DNA of 64,000 nt from Dinoroseobacter shibae DFL 12 = DSM 16493 (GCF_000018145.1 NC_009952.1:1860001-1924000), one strand, 5' to 3'; positions 31,362 through 40,176 are shown, counted from the first letter of the stretch. Notes: generated by a model not told the origin, from the sequence alone. Numbers and translations are program-made.

Positions 31362-31470
31362 GCGTGGAGGGTGGATTAGGGGGTTTGGCGCGCAGCGTCA
31401 ATCACAAAACGACGAAATGCGCGCGGAATTCGCCCCCCGACCCGACGCGGGAAACGGGCCGGAATACCGC

Positions 31471-31525
31471 GTCGGATCGCCGTCGGGCCGGCGTCGGACA
31501 TGTGTCGGGCAAGTGTCGGGCACCT
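31471..31525. repeat. Five helically phased GTCGG direct repeats, 11-bp period
   Basis: GTCGG begins at 31471, 31482, 31493, 31504 and 31515, exactly 11 bp apart each time. The units read GTCGG plus six variable bases, with A/G at position 6. They lie in the otherwise empty 341-bp gap (31362-31702) between tRNA-Asp and the VPLPA-CTERM gene. Farther down, TTGACT at 31607-31612 and TTAACG at 31630-31635 with a 17-bp spacer form a possible promoter. The phasing suggests an activator site of the PhoB/OmpR kind, but no protein is identified. Confidence 0.6.
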
Positions 31526-31702
31526 CCGCGCGCAGGCAACGCCGAAACCGCAACGCTTGCCGGCCCGCCCGGCGGAGCGGCTTGCCCGGCCCTGCGAAGG
31601 CCTTGGTTGACTTGGCCGCGCCGGAAAGGTTAACGGAGAGGCGCGAGCACGCGCCAGCATTCCCCAAAATCAGATATCTCAATACCCTATGGAGGTGACC
31701 TC

Positions 31703-32863
31703 ATGGGCAAATCGACTTTGGCGGTTCTGGCCGCCACAACAGCGCTCGCAACCCCGATACACGCTGCGACCTTCAAGGCCCTGTTTTCGGATCAGACCAC
31801 AGACCAGGTGGTGTTTGCGGCGGACCTGAACAATGATGGCGATGCCAATGACGCCGGAGAGACCAGGGTCTTTTTCGACGCGACCAATGCCAGTGGACTT
31901 GCCGCACCGACGGGAAACGTCTTCCAACTGACGCAGTCCCAAAACGGCGATGTTTTCGTCGGCGACGGCAACACCGACACGGTCTACCGGCTGCGGGATC
32001 TCAACGGAAATGACACCGCCCAGGACGCGGGCGAAGCCTCGGTGTGGTTCTCGTCGCACAACGCGAACGGCTTCGCCTTGCAGACGGCCAATGGCGTGGC
32101 CGTGGGCGGGGACGGCGCGATCTATATCGTCGAGGCCGACACGCTGGGCAATCCGGCCGGAGACGTGGTCTACCGCACCGAGGACCTCAATGGCGACGGC
32201 GATGCCAACGATATCGGCGAAAGCGCGATCTGGCTGGATCTGGGCGCGCTTGACCCGTCATCCTCGCCCTTCGAGATCACCTTCGACGGCAACGCGGCGT
32301 TCATAGCCGACACGGCGGGCGGCACCCCGCGCATCTACCGCGCCGAAGACAGCGATGGCAGCGGCAGTGTCGACATGACGGAAGTCGTCGAATACGTGCC
32401 GCAAGGCGATGCGCCTTTTGCGCTGGCCCTGTCGGCGAGCGACGGCGATCTGTTCGCACAGGACCTGTTTACCGACGGATTGATCAAGTTCACCGACCTC
32501 GACGGCAACGGTCTGATCGACGTCACGAGCGAAGCCTTCGACATCTGGAGCCCGGTCGGCATTCTGGATGGCGCGATTTTCGATTTCGTCATCGATGGGG
32601 ATCGCGGGCTCGTGCCCAGCAACGAGTTCAATGACAACGATCAGATCGTGGCGCTTTTCGACCTGAACGGCGATGGCGATTTCTTCGACGCGGGCGAAAC
32701 CCAAACATTCCTGTCCTTTGCCGACCAGGGCACGTTTCCACAGCGGCCGCGGTCGGTGACCTTCTATAGCAGCGTGGCCCCCATTCCCCTGCCCGCATCC
32801 GCCCTGTTGTTGATCGGGGCGTTGGGCGGCCTCGGCGTCTGGCGCAAGCGGTCCGGGGTCTGA
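31703..32863 (+). CDS. Secreted VPLPA/PEP-CTERM-type protein with calcium-loop repeats
   Basis: Extracellular protein of 386 residues. The N-terminus (MGKSTLAVLAATTALATPIHA) is a signal peptide. The body contains about six EF-hand/dockerin-like acidic loops (DLNNDGDANDAGE, DLNGNDTAQDAGE, DLNGDGDANDIGE, DSDGSGSVD, DLDGNGLID, DLNGDGDFFDAGE), each inside a beta-rich unit that often ends in VWF or IWL, suggesting a propeller-like repeat. The C-terminus (IPLPASALLLIGALGGLG, then WRKR) is a VPLPA/PEP-CTERM sorting signal. Such proteins are normally processed by an exosortase, and none is in the window. A strong GGAGGTGA site precedes ATG. Its function beyond probable calcium binding at the cell surface is unknown. 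Confidence 0.88.
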   Translation: MGKSTLAVLAATTALATPIHAATFKALFSDQTTDQVVFAADLNNDGDANDAGETRVFFDATNASGLAAPTGNVFQLTQSQNGDVFVGDGNTDTVYRLRDLNGNDTAQDAGEASVWFSSHNANGFALQTANGVAVGGDGAIYIVEADTLGNPAGDVVYRTEDLNGDGDANDIGESAIWLDLGALDPSSSPFEITFDGNAAFIADTAGGTPRIYRAEDSDGSGSVDMTEVVEYVPQGDAPFALALSASDGDLFAQDLFTDGLIKFTDLDGNGLIDVTSEAFDIWSPVGILDGAIFDFVIDGDRGLVPSNEFNDNDQIVALFDLNGDGDFFDAGETQTFLSFADQGTFPQRPRSVTFYSSVAPIPLPASALLLIGALGGLGVWRKRSGV

Positions 32864-33247
32864 GGCGCGCATCGCTTCGGCCCGCACCCCGGACCGCGCC
32901 AGACGGGCGGCGGCACCCGGCCCTTGAATATGTATCCGCCGCTAGGGGTCGGCGCGGCGGCAGCGCTTCGCCGACCGCCGACGCCCGGAAGACATGAAGC
33001 ACCGCTCGGCTTGACCGCCGAGCGGTGCGGTAGGTGAAAGACATGCTTGCGCATCTGTTCGCGCCGAGGCGGCTTTGATCGCGGGCCACGGAGAGGGGCG
33101 GTGACCGAGGGCTGTCGCGGCCTCGGGGCGGGCAGGTGTCGCCCGGAGGGGTTGCCCTCGGGTCGGGACGGGTAGTGGAGATGCGGGGCGAGGCCCCCGG
33201 ACCGGTGCGTGCCCGGCCCGGACGCGGGGGCGCGCGCTGCCCCGTGC
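32864..33247. other. 384-bp gene-free region with a perfect 12-bp-stem hairpin
   Basis: No coding frame here has supporting features. At 32999-33028 GCACCGCTCGGC pairs perfectly with GCCGAGCGGTGC around the loop TTGACC. No T-run follows on either strand. It could protect or terminate the transcript of the minus-strand LuxR gene that ends at 33248, or of the plus-strand VPLPA-CTERM gene. The remainder is GC-rich sequence with nothing I recognise. Confidence 0.6.
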
Positions 33248-34045
33248 TCAGTCGCCCACGGTGGACATGGCCGGCACCAGGCCGAGGTTGATCGCCTTGA
33301 GGATGGCGGCGGTGCGGTCGAAGACCTCCAGCTTGCGGAAGATCCGCCGCACCAGTGTGTCGACGGTATGGGGCGAGAGGCCGAGGATGTCGGCGATCAC
33401 GGTCTTGCTCTTGCCGCGGGCCATCCAGCCGAGCACTTCGGTCTCCCGCGCGCTCAGGGCGATCTCGCTGCGGTTGCGCTCTTCGATCAGGCGGCAGGCG
33501 CGCAGGTGCATCAGTTGCGAGACCAGCTGGTACTCGGCCAGTTGCGGCGCGGTCACGTCGCGCGGCCGGTCGCCGAAGCCCATCCCGACATAGCCGTGGC
33601 GCATGTTGGGCCCGAAGACCTGGATCGCCACCCCGTCGCCGACCCGCGCCGGCATGGAGCGTTCGAGGAAGGCCGCCTGTTCCTCGGCCAGCCGGGTCAG
33701 CTCGGCAACCTCGCTCCACAGGAAGGGGACGGCGCGGCGCTGGGCGAGGGCCGGGATCGGGTCGATCTCGTAGAGGTGGTCATCGACATAGATATCCACC
33801 CATTCCCTGGGAAACCCGTGGGCGATGATGTGAAACCGCGGCGTGGCCGAGACGATCACGTCGTCCATCGCGCGGCGCAGGGTGGTCGGGTTGGCCGCCG
33901 CCGCGCCCCATTTCTCGTCGAAGCCGTGGTGGTGGTAGCTGACACGGGCGATCCGCTGGGTCTCGGCATAGTCCAGCATCAGCGTCCACAGCTCGGAGAC
34001 CTGTGTCGCGCTGGTGGCTGCCGCCAGGAGTTCGTCCTTCGTCAT
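33248..34045 (-). CDS. LuxR-family regulator with autoinducer-binding domain (paralogue A)
   Basis: Quorum-sensing-type transcription factor of 265 residues. The N-terminal autoinducer-binding domain keeps the residues that are invariant in TraR/LuxR proteins: W and Y in REWVDIY, D-P in LYEIDPIP, W in VPFLW, then GYVGMGF. The C-terminal LuxR HTH is LSARETEVLGWMARGKS...LSPHTVDTLVRRI. ATG 34045 follows AAAGGA; an earlier start at 34099 is less likely. No luxI neighbour is visible, so it may be a solo receptor. It is closely similar to the gene at 37085-37816. mscS lies 87 bp upstream on the same strand. Confidence 0.92.
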   Translation of the reverse strand: MTKDELLAAATSATQVSELWTLMLDYAETQRIARVSYHHHGFDEKWGAAAANPTTLRRAMDDVIVSATPRFHIIAHGFPREWVDIYVDDHLYEIDPIPALAQRRAVPFLWSEVAELTRLAEEQAAFLERSMPARVGDGVAIQVFGPNMRHGYVGMGFGDRPRDVTAPQLAEYQLVSQLMHLRACRLIEERNRSEIALSARETEVLGWMARGKSKTVIADILGLSPHTVDTLVRRIFRKLEVFDRTAAILKAINLGLVPAMSTVGD

Positions 34046-34132
34046 GCACGCGTCCTTTCGGGTTGCGCGCACTAGAGCAAAGCTGCGGCCCCGTGGCAAT
34101 CGCCCCGGGGGCCTGTCGGTGCCTGGCCGGGC

Positions 34133-35479
34133 TCAGGGCGGGGTGTCGAGGCGGACCGGGCCGCGCAGGGTGACGTCGCGCTGGGGGAAGGGCACCTCGA
34201 TGCCGTGGGCCTGGAATTTCTCCCAGATCAGCAGAAGCACGTCGGAGGTGACGTTGGCCACGCCGTTCTCGGGATCGTTGATCCAGAAGCGCAGCTCCAG
34301 GTCGATGGCACTGTCGCCGAAGCCGCGCATCAGGCAGCGCGGCTCGGGATGGGCCAGCACCCGCAGGACCTCGCCCGCGGCCTCGACGCAGAGCCGTTGG
34401 GCGAGCGGGATGTCGGCGGAATAGGCGACCCCGACGGGGACGCGGCGGCGGATCGGCTTGGCGGTGTGGGACCAGTTGGTGAGCGGGCTGGACATCAGCA
34501 GCTCGTTGGGGATCAGGGTCTCGGTCCCGTCGCGGGTCATCACCGCCACGTAGCGGGTCGTCATCTTGCGCACCTGGCCGTAGGTCGGGCCGCTGACGGT
34601 TTCGATCTCGATCACGTCGCCGGGCTTGATCGACTCGTCGGCCAGCAGGGAGTAGCTGGCGATCAGGTTCTCGAAGGTGCGGCGCAGGGCGAGGCCGACG
34701 CCGACACCCAGCGCGCCTGAGAAGATCGCGAAGGCGGTCAGGTCGATCCCCACGGCGGCGATGGCCACGATCACCGCGAGCGTCAGCAGCACCAGCCGCA
34801 AGAGCCGCACCACCAGCAGGCGCAGGGCCGAGCTCATCTTGCCGGTATGCTCAAGGCGCCGCTCCACCGTGCCGGTAACCGCGTTCGCCCCCCACAGCAG
34901 GAGCGCGGCGAGGATCAGGGCCTTGACGATGCTCCAGGCGCTGATCTCGACCGCGCCCACGGTCAGGGCGGTGGCCTGGAGCCACTCGATCACCACGTCG
35001 AGCAGGCCGACCGCGTTCAGTGCCGCCGCCCCCCAGGCGACCCAGGAGAACACGCGGCTCCAATAGGTCGAGGCGATGAAGATCGAGATGATGTTGATGA
35101 CGATGAAGGCCAGAAGCAGGCTGGAGACCAGCCGCAGGAAGGGAATCGGCATGCCCGCGCTCTCGAACCCGGTGCGCGCGAGCGCCAGGAAGATCACCCA
35201 GACCACCGGCATCGAGATCGACGCGACGGTGCGCAGCAGGCGCTGCACCGCGGGGGCGAGCTTGCGCCCCTGGCCGAGCTCCTGCAGCAGGCGCTTGAAC
35301 CGGCTGTGCAGCAGCCAGGCCAGCGCCAGCGTGACGGCGATCGCCACCAGCTGGTAAGCCGAGGCGACGGTCAGCAGGTTGGCGTCGAACCAGGCCACCA
35401 CCTGTTGCAGCCGCAGCCATGCGGCCTGGGCAAAACTCTCGAACTCCTGCTCGATGATCGTCTGTTCGGTGCCGTCCAT
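34133..35479 (-). CDS. Small-conductance mechanosensitive channel (MscS family)
   Basis: Inner-membrane channel of 448 residues that releases solutes on osmotic downshock. About five or six N-terminal helices precede the conserved pore helix and beta domain: GALGVGVGLALRRTFENLI, then GDVIEIE...GQVRKMTTRYVAVMTRDGTETLIPN, followed by the alpha/beta C-terminal cage domain. The extra N-terminal helices are longer than in E. coli MscS. ATG 35479 has GGAGG upstream; the earlier in-frame start at 35506 is rejected. Confidence 0.92.
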   Translation of the reverse strand: MDGTEQTIIEQEFESFAQAAWLRLQQVVAWFDANLLTVASAYQLVAIAVTLALAWLLHSRFKRLLQELGQGRKLAPAVQRLLRTVASISMPVVWVIFLALARTGFESAGMPIPFLRLVSSLLLAFIVINIISIFIASTYWSRVFSWVAWGAAALNAVGLLDVVIEWLQATALTVGAVEISAWSIVKALILAALLLWGANAVTGTVERRLEHTGKMSSALRLLVVRLLRLVLLTLAVIVAIAAVGIDLTAFAIFSGALGVGVGLALRRTFENLIASYSLLADESIKPGDVIEIETVSGPTYGQVRKMTTRYVAVMTRDGTETLIPNELLMSSPLTNWSHTAKPIRRRVPVGVAYSADIPLAQRLCVEAAGEVLRVLAHPEPRCLMRGFGDSAIDLELRFWINDPENGVANVTSDVLLLIWEKFQAHGIEVPFPQRDVTLRGPVRLDTPP

Positions 35480-35580
35480 GGGCCTCCGGTCCCAAAGCTC
35501 GCCCAAGCTTTGATCGCAGATGCGCGAAAGTCCACCGCTATCGCCGCGAGCCCCCCGCAGGCAGCGGCGGGCACGCCCCC

Positions 35581-35644
35581 CTCTTCATTTGTGTGAAAAT
35601 ACTCCGGGGGGCGCGCCGCAGGCGCGTGGGGGCAGCGCCCCCCT
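35581..35644. repeat. Double-hairpin intergenic element, copy 2
   Basis: This copy repeats the architecture of 23240-23303: leader CTCTTCATTTGTG, core GAAAATACTCCGGGGG, a first hairpin CGCGCC-GCA-GGCGCG whose stem differs completely from copy 1 but is self-complementary, and the constant GGGGGC-AGC-GCCCCC hairpin followed by CTTC. It lies in the 222-bp gap between mscS and the pirin gene. Confidence 0.85.
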
Positions 35645-35701
35645 TCCCGGCATCGGCCCGGCACGGGCCGCGGGCATGCGCGCGCAGCGCGCGCTGCTGG
35701 A

Positions 35702-36640
35702 TCACCGCTCGGGGGCGGGGATGAACTCCTGGTCGTCGCCGGGCGGCAGCTGGAAGCGGCCGTGTTCCCAGTCGCCCGCGCGCCAGGCCTCCTTGGCCTC
35801 CTCGATCCGCTCCTTCGACGACGCCACGAAGTTCCACCAGATATAGCGCGACCCCTCCAGGGTCTCGCCGCCCAGCAGCATCAGCCGCGCGCCCTGCCCG
35901 CCCGCGGTCACCGAGATCCGGTCGCCGGGGCGGAAGACCATCATCCGGCCCGCCGCGTAGGTCTCGCCCGCCACTGCGATCGACCCTTCGACCACGTAGA
36001 TGCCGCGATCCTCGTGATCGTCCGGCAGGGGCAGTTTCGCGCCCGGCTGCAGCACCGCATCGGCATAGAACATCTCCGAGGCGGTCTTGACCGGGGCGCG
36101 CTCGCCATAGGCATTCCCGAGGATCAGGCGGACCTGCTTGCCCTCGCCTTCCATGAAGGGGAGCGCCTCTGCGGGCGCGTGCTGGAATTCGGGGGCGCGA
36201 TCCTCGTGATCCTTGGGCAGCGCGACCCAGGTCTGGATGCCGAAAAAGGGCATCGGTTCGGATTGGGTTTCGTCGTCGGTGCGTTCGGAATGGGTGATGC
36301 CGTGGCCCGCCACCATCCAGTTCACCGCCCCCGGTTCGATCCAGGCATCGGTGCCGAGGCTGTCGCGGTGGTGCATCCGGCCGCGGTAGAGATAGCTGAT
36401 GGTCGCGAGCCCGATATGGGGATGCGGGCGCACGTCGAGCCCCTTGGTGGGCAGAAACTCCGCCGGGCCCATCTGGTCGAAGAAGATGAACGGGCCGACC
36501 ATCTGGCGCTTGGGCGCGGGCAGCGCACGGCGCACCTCCAGCGCGCCGAGATCGCGGGCGCGGGGAATGATCAGGGTGTCGATGGCGTCCACCTCGTCGC
36601 CGAGGGGGCAATGGGGGTCGAGGGCGGGGTTCCAGCTCAT
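35702..36640 (-). CDS. Pirin family protein
   Basis: Bicupin protein of 312 residues. The N-terminal pirin domain has the metal ligands in RPHPHIGLATISYLYRG, MHHRDSLG and the ITHSE motif; the C-terminal pirin-C domain has the EGSIAVAGETY segment. Family members act as quercetin dioxygenases or transcription-linked iron proteins, so the role here is undefined. It starts at ATG 36640. The next gene upstream on the same strand is the small unknown gene at 36712-36984. Confidence 0.92.
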   Translation of the reverse strand: MSWNPALDPHCPLGDEVDAIDTLIIPRARDLGALEVRRALPAPKRQMVGPFIFFDQMGPAEFLPTKGLDVRPHPHIGLATISYLYRGRMHHRDSLGTDAWIEPGAVNWMVAGHGITHSERTDDETQSEPMPFFGIQTWVALPKDHEDRAPEFQHAPAEALPFMEGEGKQVRLILGNAYGERAPVKTASEMFYADAVLQPGAKLPLPDDHEDRGIYVVEGSIAVAGETYAAGRMMVFRPGDRISVTAGGQGARLMLLGGETLEGSRYIWWNFVASSKERIEEAKEAWRAGDWEHGRFQLPPGDDQEFIPAPER

Positions 36641-36711
36641 GGTGGCCTCCTGGCATCTGCGGTGTACCAGATCTAGCCGCCCGCGCGGCGCGGCGCATCC
36701 CCCATGGAGCC

Positions 36712-36984
36712 TCAGCCTTTGTGCATTTGCGCACCGATCTCCATGGATTCCCGGCGGTTGCGCTCGGATATGCAGCCGGCGCGCAGTTCTTCGGCGGCGA
36801 CCAGCAGGCGCAGGCTTGTCTGCGGGTCCAGAGACCGCGCGAGGCTGCGATGGGCCATTTCCGCCAGCGAGGCGGCGACCTCCAGCGCGATCTCGGCCCG
36901 TTCGCTCTCGCTCAGCAGGCCCAGCGCGTCGAGAGAGGCGTCGATATGGAAGCGCACGAGGTCGCGCGTTGTTTGTTTCTTCAT
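36712..36984 (-). CDS. Small hypothetical helical protein
   Basis: Unrecognised 90-residue protein, predicted from composition to be all-helical (RDLVRFHIDASLDALGLLSESERAEIALEVAASLAEMAHRSL). An AGGA lies about ten bases before the ATG. No motif, signal peptide or membrane segment is visible. It sits between the pirin gene and LuxR paralogue B, all in the same direction. A spurious frame cannot be excluded, but the amino-acid usage looks protein-like. Confidence 0.6.
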   Translation of the reverse strand: MKKQTTRDLVRFHIDASLDALGLLSESERAEIALEVAASLAEMAHRSLARSLDPQTSLRLLVAAEELRAGCISERNRRESMEIGAQMHKG

Positions 36985-37084
36985 TGTTAACAGTCCTGAA
37001 AACTCGTTAGCATCGTCGATACGAGTGGCGTGCTTGCCATAGCATATCAGGCGGTGCTGTCACGGGATTACGGGACAAAACGGT

Positions 37085-37816
37085 TTACGTAGCGTAATTT
37101 CCGGGCTGTATCAGGCCTGCGCCGATACCGCGGATCGCCGCCGTGGTCCGGTCGGCCACCTCGAGCTTGCCGTATATCCGGCGCACCAGCGTGTCGACGG
37201 TGTGCGGAGAGACCCCGAGGATCTCGGCGATCACGGAGTTGCTCTTGCCCCGGGCGATCCAGCCCAGCACCTCTCGCTCACGCGGGGTCAGCGCCTCGGG
37301 GGTCGCCACGGGCACGAGGGTGCAGTAGCGCAGGTGGGCGGCCTGGGCGGCGGCCTGCAATTCGCGGATATCGCCGCCCGACAGGTCCGGGTCGGAACTG
37401 GCGAACCCGACGCCCACATAGCCGTTGCGCATGTTCGGTCCAAAGACCTGCAGGGCGAGCCCGTCGCCCAGACCCTGCTGCAACAGCCGCTTGAGAAAAT
37501 CGGTCTCGGGCGCGGTCAGGGGGGTGAGCTTGGCGATATCGCTCCAGCGGAAGGGTTCGGTGGCATGGGCGGCGTAGGCGGGGATCGGATCGACCTCGTA
37601 AAGCCGTTCGTTGACATAGTCGCACAGCCAGGATTCCGGGAAGCCACGGGCGAAGACCGCGGTTTCGGACCCGGGCACGGCCCCGAAAGCCGGGGTGTTG
37701 TGGTAGCTGACCTTGTCGATCCCGAAGCTGTGCGCGAAGGGCAGAACGGCATCCCAGATCTGCGCCGGCGTTTCCGCGCGCGACACGCCATCCATGAATG
37801 TCTCGAGACGTGTCAC
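37085..37816 (-). CDS. LuxR-family regulator with autoinducer-binding domain (paralogue B)
   Basis: A second autoinducer-domain LuxR regulator, of 243 residues. The signal pocket residues are present (W, Y in ESWLCDY; D-P in LYEVDPIP; W in EPFRW; GYVGVGF), as is the HTH (LTPREREVLGWIARGKS, VSPHTVDTLVRRI). It differs from paralogue A mainly at the N-terminus. No luxI is visible. The 158 bp between its start and tRNA-Val contain no clear lux-box palindrome. Confidence 0.92.
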   Translation of the reverse strand: MTRLETFMDGVSRAETPAQIWDAVLPFAHSFGIDKVSYHNTPAFGAVPGSETAVFARGFPESWLCDYVNERLYEVDPIPAYAAHATEPFRWSDIAKLTPLTAPETDFLKRLLQQGLGDGLALQVFGPNMRNGYVGVGFASSDPDLSGGDIRELQAAAQAAHLRYCTLVPVATPEALTPREREVLGWIARGKSNSVIAEILGVSPHTVDTLVRRIYGKLEVADRTTAAIRGIGAGLIQPGNYAT

Positions 37817-37974
37817 TGGCAGACCCTGTCAAAACCGAAATCAAAAGAGATGAAGCTATGACGGCATGCAACCCGATAGGTGACGCTGGGTCAACCCGTA
37901 GCGGAACGCGGTTGGACGACCCGGGGCCGATACGATGCGCGCGACGCGGCGCGCAGGGCTGTTGGCGGAGGACT

Positions 37975-38050
37975 TGGTGGGTGATGAGAGACTCGAACTC
38001 CCGACATCTTCGGTGTAAGCGAAGCGCTCTACCAACTGAGCTAATCACCC
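37975..38050 (-). tRNA. tRNA-Val (anticodon TAC)
   Basis: Minus-strand cloverleaf with acceptor GGGTGAT/ATCACCC, D-arm AGCTCAGTTGGTAGAGC, anticodon loop CTTACAC, T-arm GGGAGTTCGAGTCTCTC-type stem, discriminator A and an encoded CCA (37975-37977). Confidence 0.97.
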
Positions 38051-38150
38051 GGTGGCGGGGTCGTATCCCAGATGCCGGGGCCATGGCAAGAGGGGCTGTG
38101 CGGCGGGCCGGGCCGCTTGGCAGCGTGCGGTGCACGCGCTAGGCAAGGGC

Positions 38151-38933
38151 ATGAGCGCTGCGCCCTCCTTGCTGGTTTTCACCGATCTCGATGGCACCTT
38201 GCTGGACCATGACAGCTATGGCTACGGGCCTGCCCTGCCCGCGCTGGACGCGCTGAAGGCGCGGCGGATCCCCCTGGTGCTGGCCAGCTCCAAGACCGCC
38301 GCGGAAATCGCACCCTTGCGGGCGAAGCTGGGCCGCGAGGACTGCCCGGCGATTGTCGAAAACGGGGCCGGGATCCTGCCGGCCCATGCCGCGCCGGAGG
38401 CGGGGGCGGCGGATTACGCCCGGCTGCGCGCGGTGCTGGATGGGTTGGCGCCCGGGATGCGGGCGCGGTTTTGCGGCTTCGGGGACATGGATGCCGCCGG
38501 GGTGGCGGCGATCACCGGGCTGCCCGACGCGCAGGCGGCCCTGGCCCGGCGGCGCGCGTTTTCCGAGCCGGGGGTCTGGGACGGCACGCCCGCGCAGGAG
38601 GCGGATTTTGTCGCCGCCCTGGCCGCGCGGGGCGTGCAGGCCCGGCGGGGGGGGCGGTTTCTGACCCTGTCCTTCGGCGGCACCAAGGCCGACCGGATGG
38701 CCGAGATCGTTGCGCAGTACCGTCCCCGTCGGACGCTGGCGTTGGGGGATGCGCCCAACGATATCGAGATGCTGGAGGCCGCGGACCGGGGCGTGATCGT
38801 GGCCAACCCCCATGGCACGCCCCTGGCCCCCCTGCCCGGAGAGGCGGACGGGCGTATCAGTCGCACCTCGAAACCGGGTCCGGAAGGTTGGAACGCCGCC
38901 GTGTGCGCCGTACTGTCGGGGCTGGGTGCATGA
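38151..38933 (+). CDS. Glucosyl/mannosyl-3-phosphoglycerate phosphatase (HAD superfamily)
   Basis: Likely removes the phosphate from glucosyl-3-phosphoglycerate (or its mannosyl analogue) to give the compatible solute glucosylglycerate. The 260-residue HAD-IIB protein has the motif-I aspartates in FTDLDGTLLD, motif II LVLASSKTAAE, and the late-motif GDAPNDIEMLEAA. It lies directly upstream of the GT81 synthase; together they form the two-step GpgS/GpgP route. Homologues are often annotated MpgP, and the sugar specificity cannot be read from sequence. The in-frame extension upstream to 38052 overlaps tRNA-Val spacing and is rejected. Confidence 0.86.
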   Translation: MSAAPSLLVFTDLDGTLLDHDSYGYGPALPALDALKARRIPLVLASSKTAAEIAPLRAKLGREDCPAIVENGAGILPAHAAPEAGAADYARLRAVLDGLAPGMRARFCGFGDMDAAGVAAITGLPDAQAALARRRAFSEPGVWDGTPAQEADFVAALAARGVQARRGGRFLTLSFGGTKADRMAEIVAQYRPRRTLALGDAPNDIEMLEAADRGVIVANPHGTPLAPLPGEADGRISRTSKPGPEGWNAAVCAVLSGLGA

Positions 38934-38949
38934 AGCAGGAGCGACCGGC

Positions 38950-40176
38950 GTGGCGGATTTTCATCAGAACGGGAACATCACGACGCTGCACAATCTGCGG
39001 ACGCGTTCGGTCGAGGAGCTGACGCAGGAGCTCAAGGCCTATTCCGTCAGCCGCAAGATCAGCCTGATCCTGCCCTCGCTCTACTCGGAGTTGGAAGGGC
39101 CCGCCCTGCCCCGGATCCTGGATGAGCTGAGCGAGGTGCCCTATCTGCACCGGATCATCATCGGGCTCGACCGGGCCGACGAGGCGCAGTACCGCCATGC
39201 GCGGGATTTCTTCGGGCGGCTGCCGCAGGACCATATCGTCATCTGGAACGACAGCCCCCGGATGACGGGGTTGGGCCGGCGGCTGGAGACCATGGGGCTG
39301 GCGCCGCAGGAGGCCGGCAAGGGCAAGAACGTCTGGTCCTGCCTGGGCTACCTGATGGCGTGTCAGGACAGCGCGGTCATGGCGATCCACGATTGCGACA
39401 TCCTGACCTATGACCGGGACATGCTGGCGCGGCTGGTCTATCCGGTGGTGAACCCGAACTTCCCCTACCAGGTCGCCAAGGGCTACTACCCGCGGATCGG
39501 CGAGAACAGGATCAACGGGCGGGTCACGCGGCTGCTGGTCAGCCCGCTGCTGATCGCGCTGAAACGGGTGATCGGGGATCGCGACTATATCGATTACCTG
39601 CGCAGCTTCCGCTATCCCCTGTCGGGGGAGTTCGCCATGCGCACGGGCATCCTGCCGGACCTGCGCATCCCGTCGGACTGGGGGCTGGAGATCGGGGTTC
39701 TGTCGGAGGCCTGGCGCAACCTCGCGCCCAAGGCGGTCTGCCAGGTGGAGATCAGCGACGCCTACGACCACAAGCACCAGGATCTGAGCGAGGATGACGC
39801 CTCGGCGGGGCTGAGCCGGATGTCCACGGATATCTGCAAGTCGATCTTCCGCAAGCTGGCGATGGATGGCACGGTGTTCACCACCCATGTGTTCCGCACC
39901 CTGAAGGCGACCTATTACCGCTCGGCGCTCGACCTTTTGGAGGCGTATTACTCGGACGCGATGATGAACGGGCTGGCCATCGACCGGCACCGGGAGGAGC
40001 AGTCGATCGAGCTCTTTGCGGAGAACATCATGCGGGCGGGACAGATCTTCCTCGACAACCCGTCGGAGACGCCGTTCATCCCGACCTGGAACCGGGTGCA
40101 TGCGGCGGATCCGGATTTCCTGAGCGATTTCCGCAGGGCCGCCGCCGAGGACGTGGCGGAATACGGGGCGGGCTGA
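38950..40176 (+). CDS. Glucosyl-3-phosphoglycerate synthase-like glycosyltransferase (GT81)
   Basis: Retaining glycosyltransferase of about 408 residues, likely to transfer glucose from an NDP-sugar to 3-phosphoglycerate. The DxD metal motif is in [11 protein letters not shown], and the segment [20 protein letters not shown] is typical of GT81 GpgS proteins. I chose the GTG at 38950 (Met-Ala-Asp-Phe-His-Gln...) because AGGAG lies about nine bases upstream; an alternative GTG at 38926 would overlap the phosphatase stop. The ACR3-type gene starts four bases after its stop. Confidence 0.85.
   Translation: MADFHQNGNITTLHNLRTRSVEELTQELKAYSVSRKISLILPSLYSELEGPALPRILDELSEVPYLHRIIIGLDRADEAQYRHARDFFGRLPQDHIVIWNDSPRMTGLGRRLETMGLAPQEAGKGKNVWSCLGYLMACQDSAVMAIHDCDILTYDRDMLARLVYPVVNPNFPYQVAKGYYPRIGENRINGRVTRLLVSPLLIALKRVIGDRDYIDYLRSFRYPLSGEFAMRTGILPDLRIPSDWGLEIGVLSEAWRNLAPKAVCQVEISDAYDHKHQDLSEDDASAGLSRMSTDICKSIFRKLAMDGTVFTTHVFRTLKATYYRSALDLLEAYYSDAMMNGLAIDRHREEQSIELFAENIMRAGQIFLDNPSETPFIPTWNRVHAADPDFLSDFRRAAAEDVAEYGAG

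Noticed and set aside
33248-37816. A luxI-type autoinducer synthase near the LuxR genes
   Set aside because: All frames in 31-38 kb were considered; the small gene at 36712-36984 is too short and lacks the LuxI motifs.
37817-37974. A lux-box-like palindrome upstream of LuxR paralogue B
   Set aside because: The segment GGTCAACCC...GGTTGGACGACC is only partly symmetrical and its spacing does not fit a 20-bp lux box.
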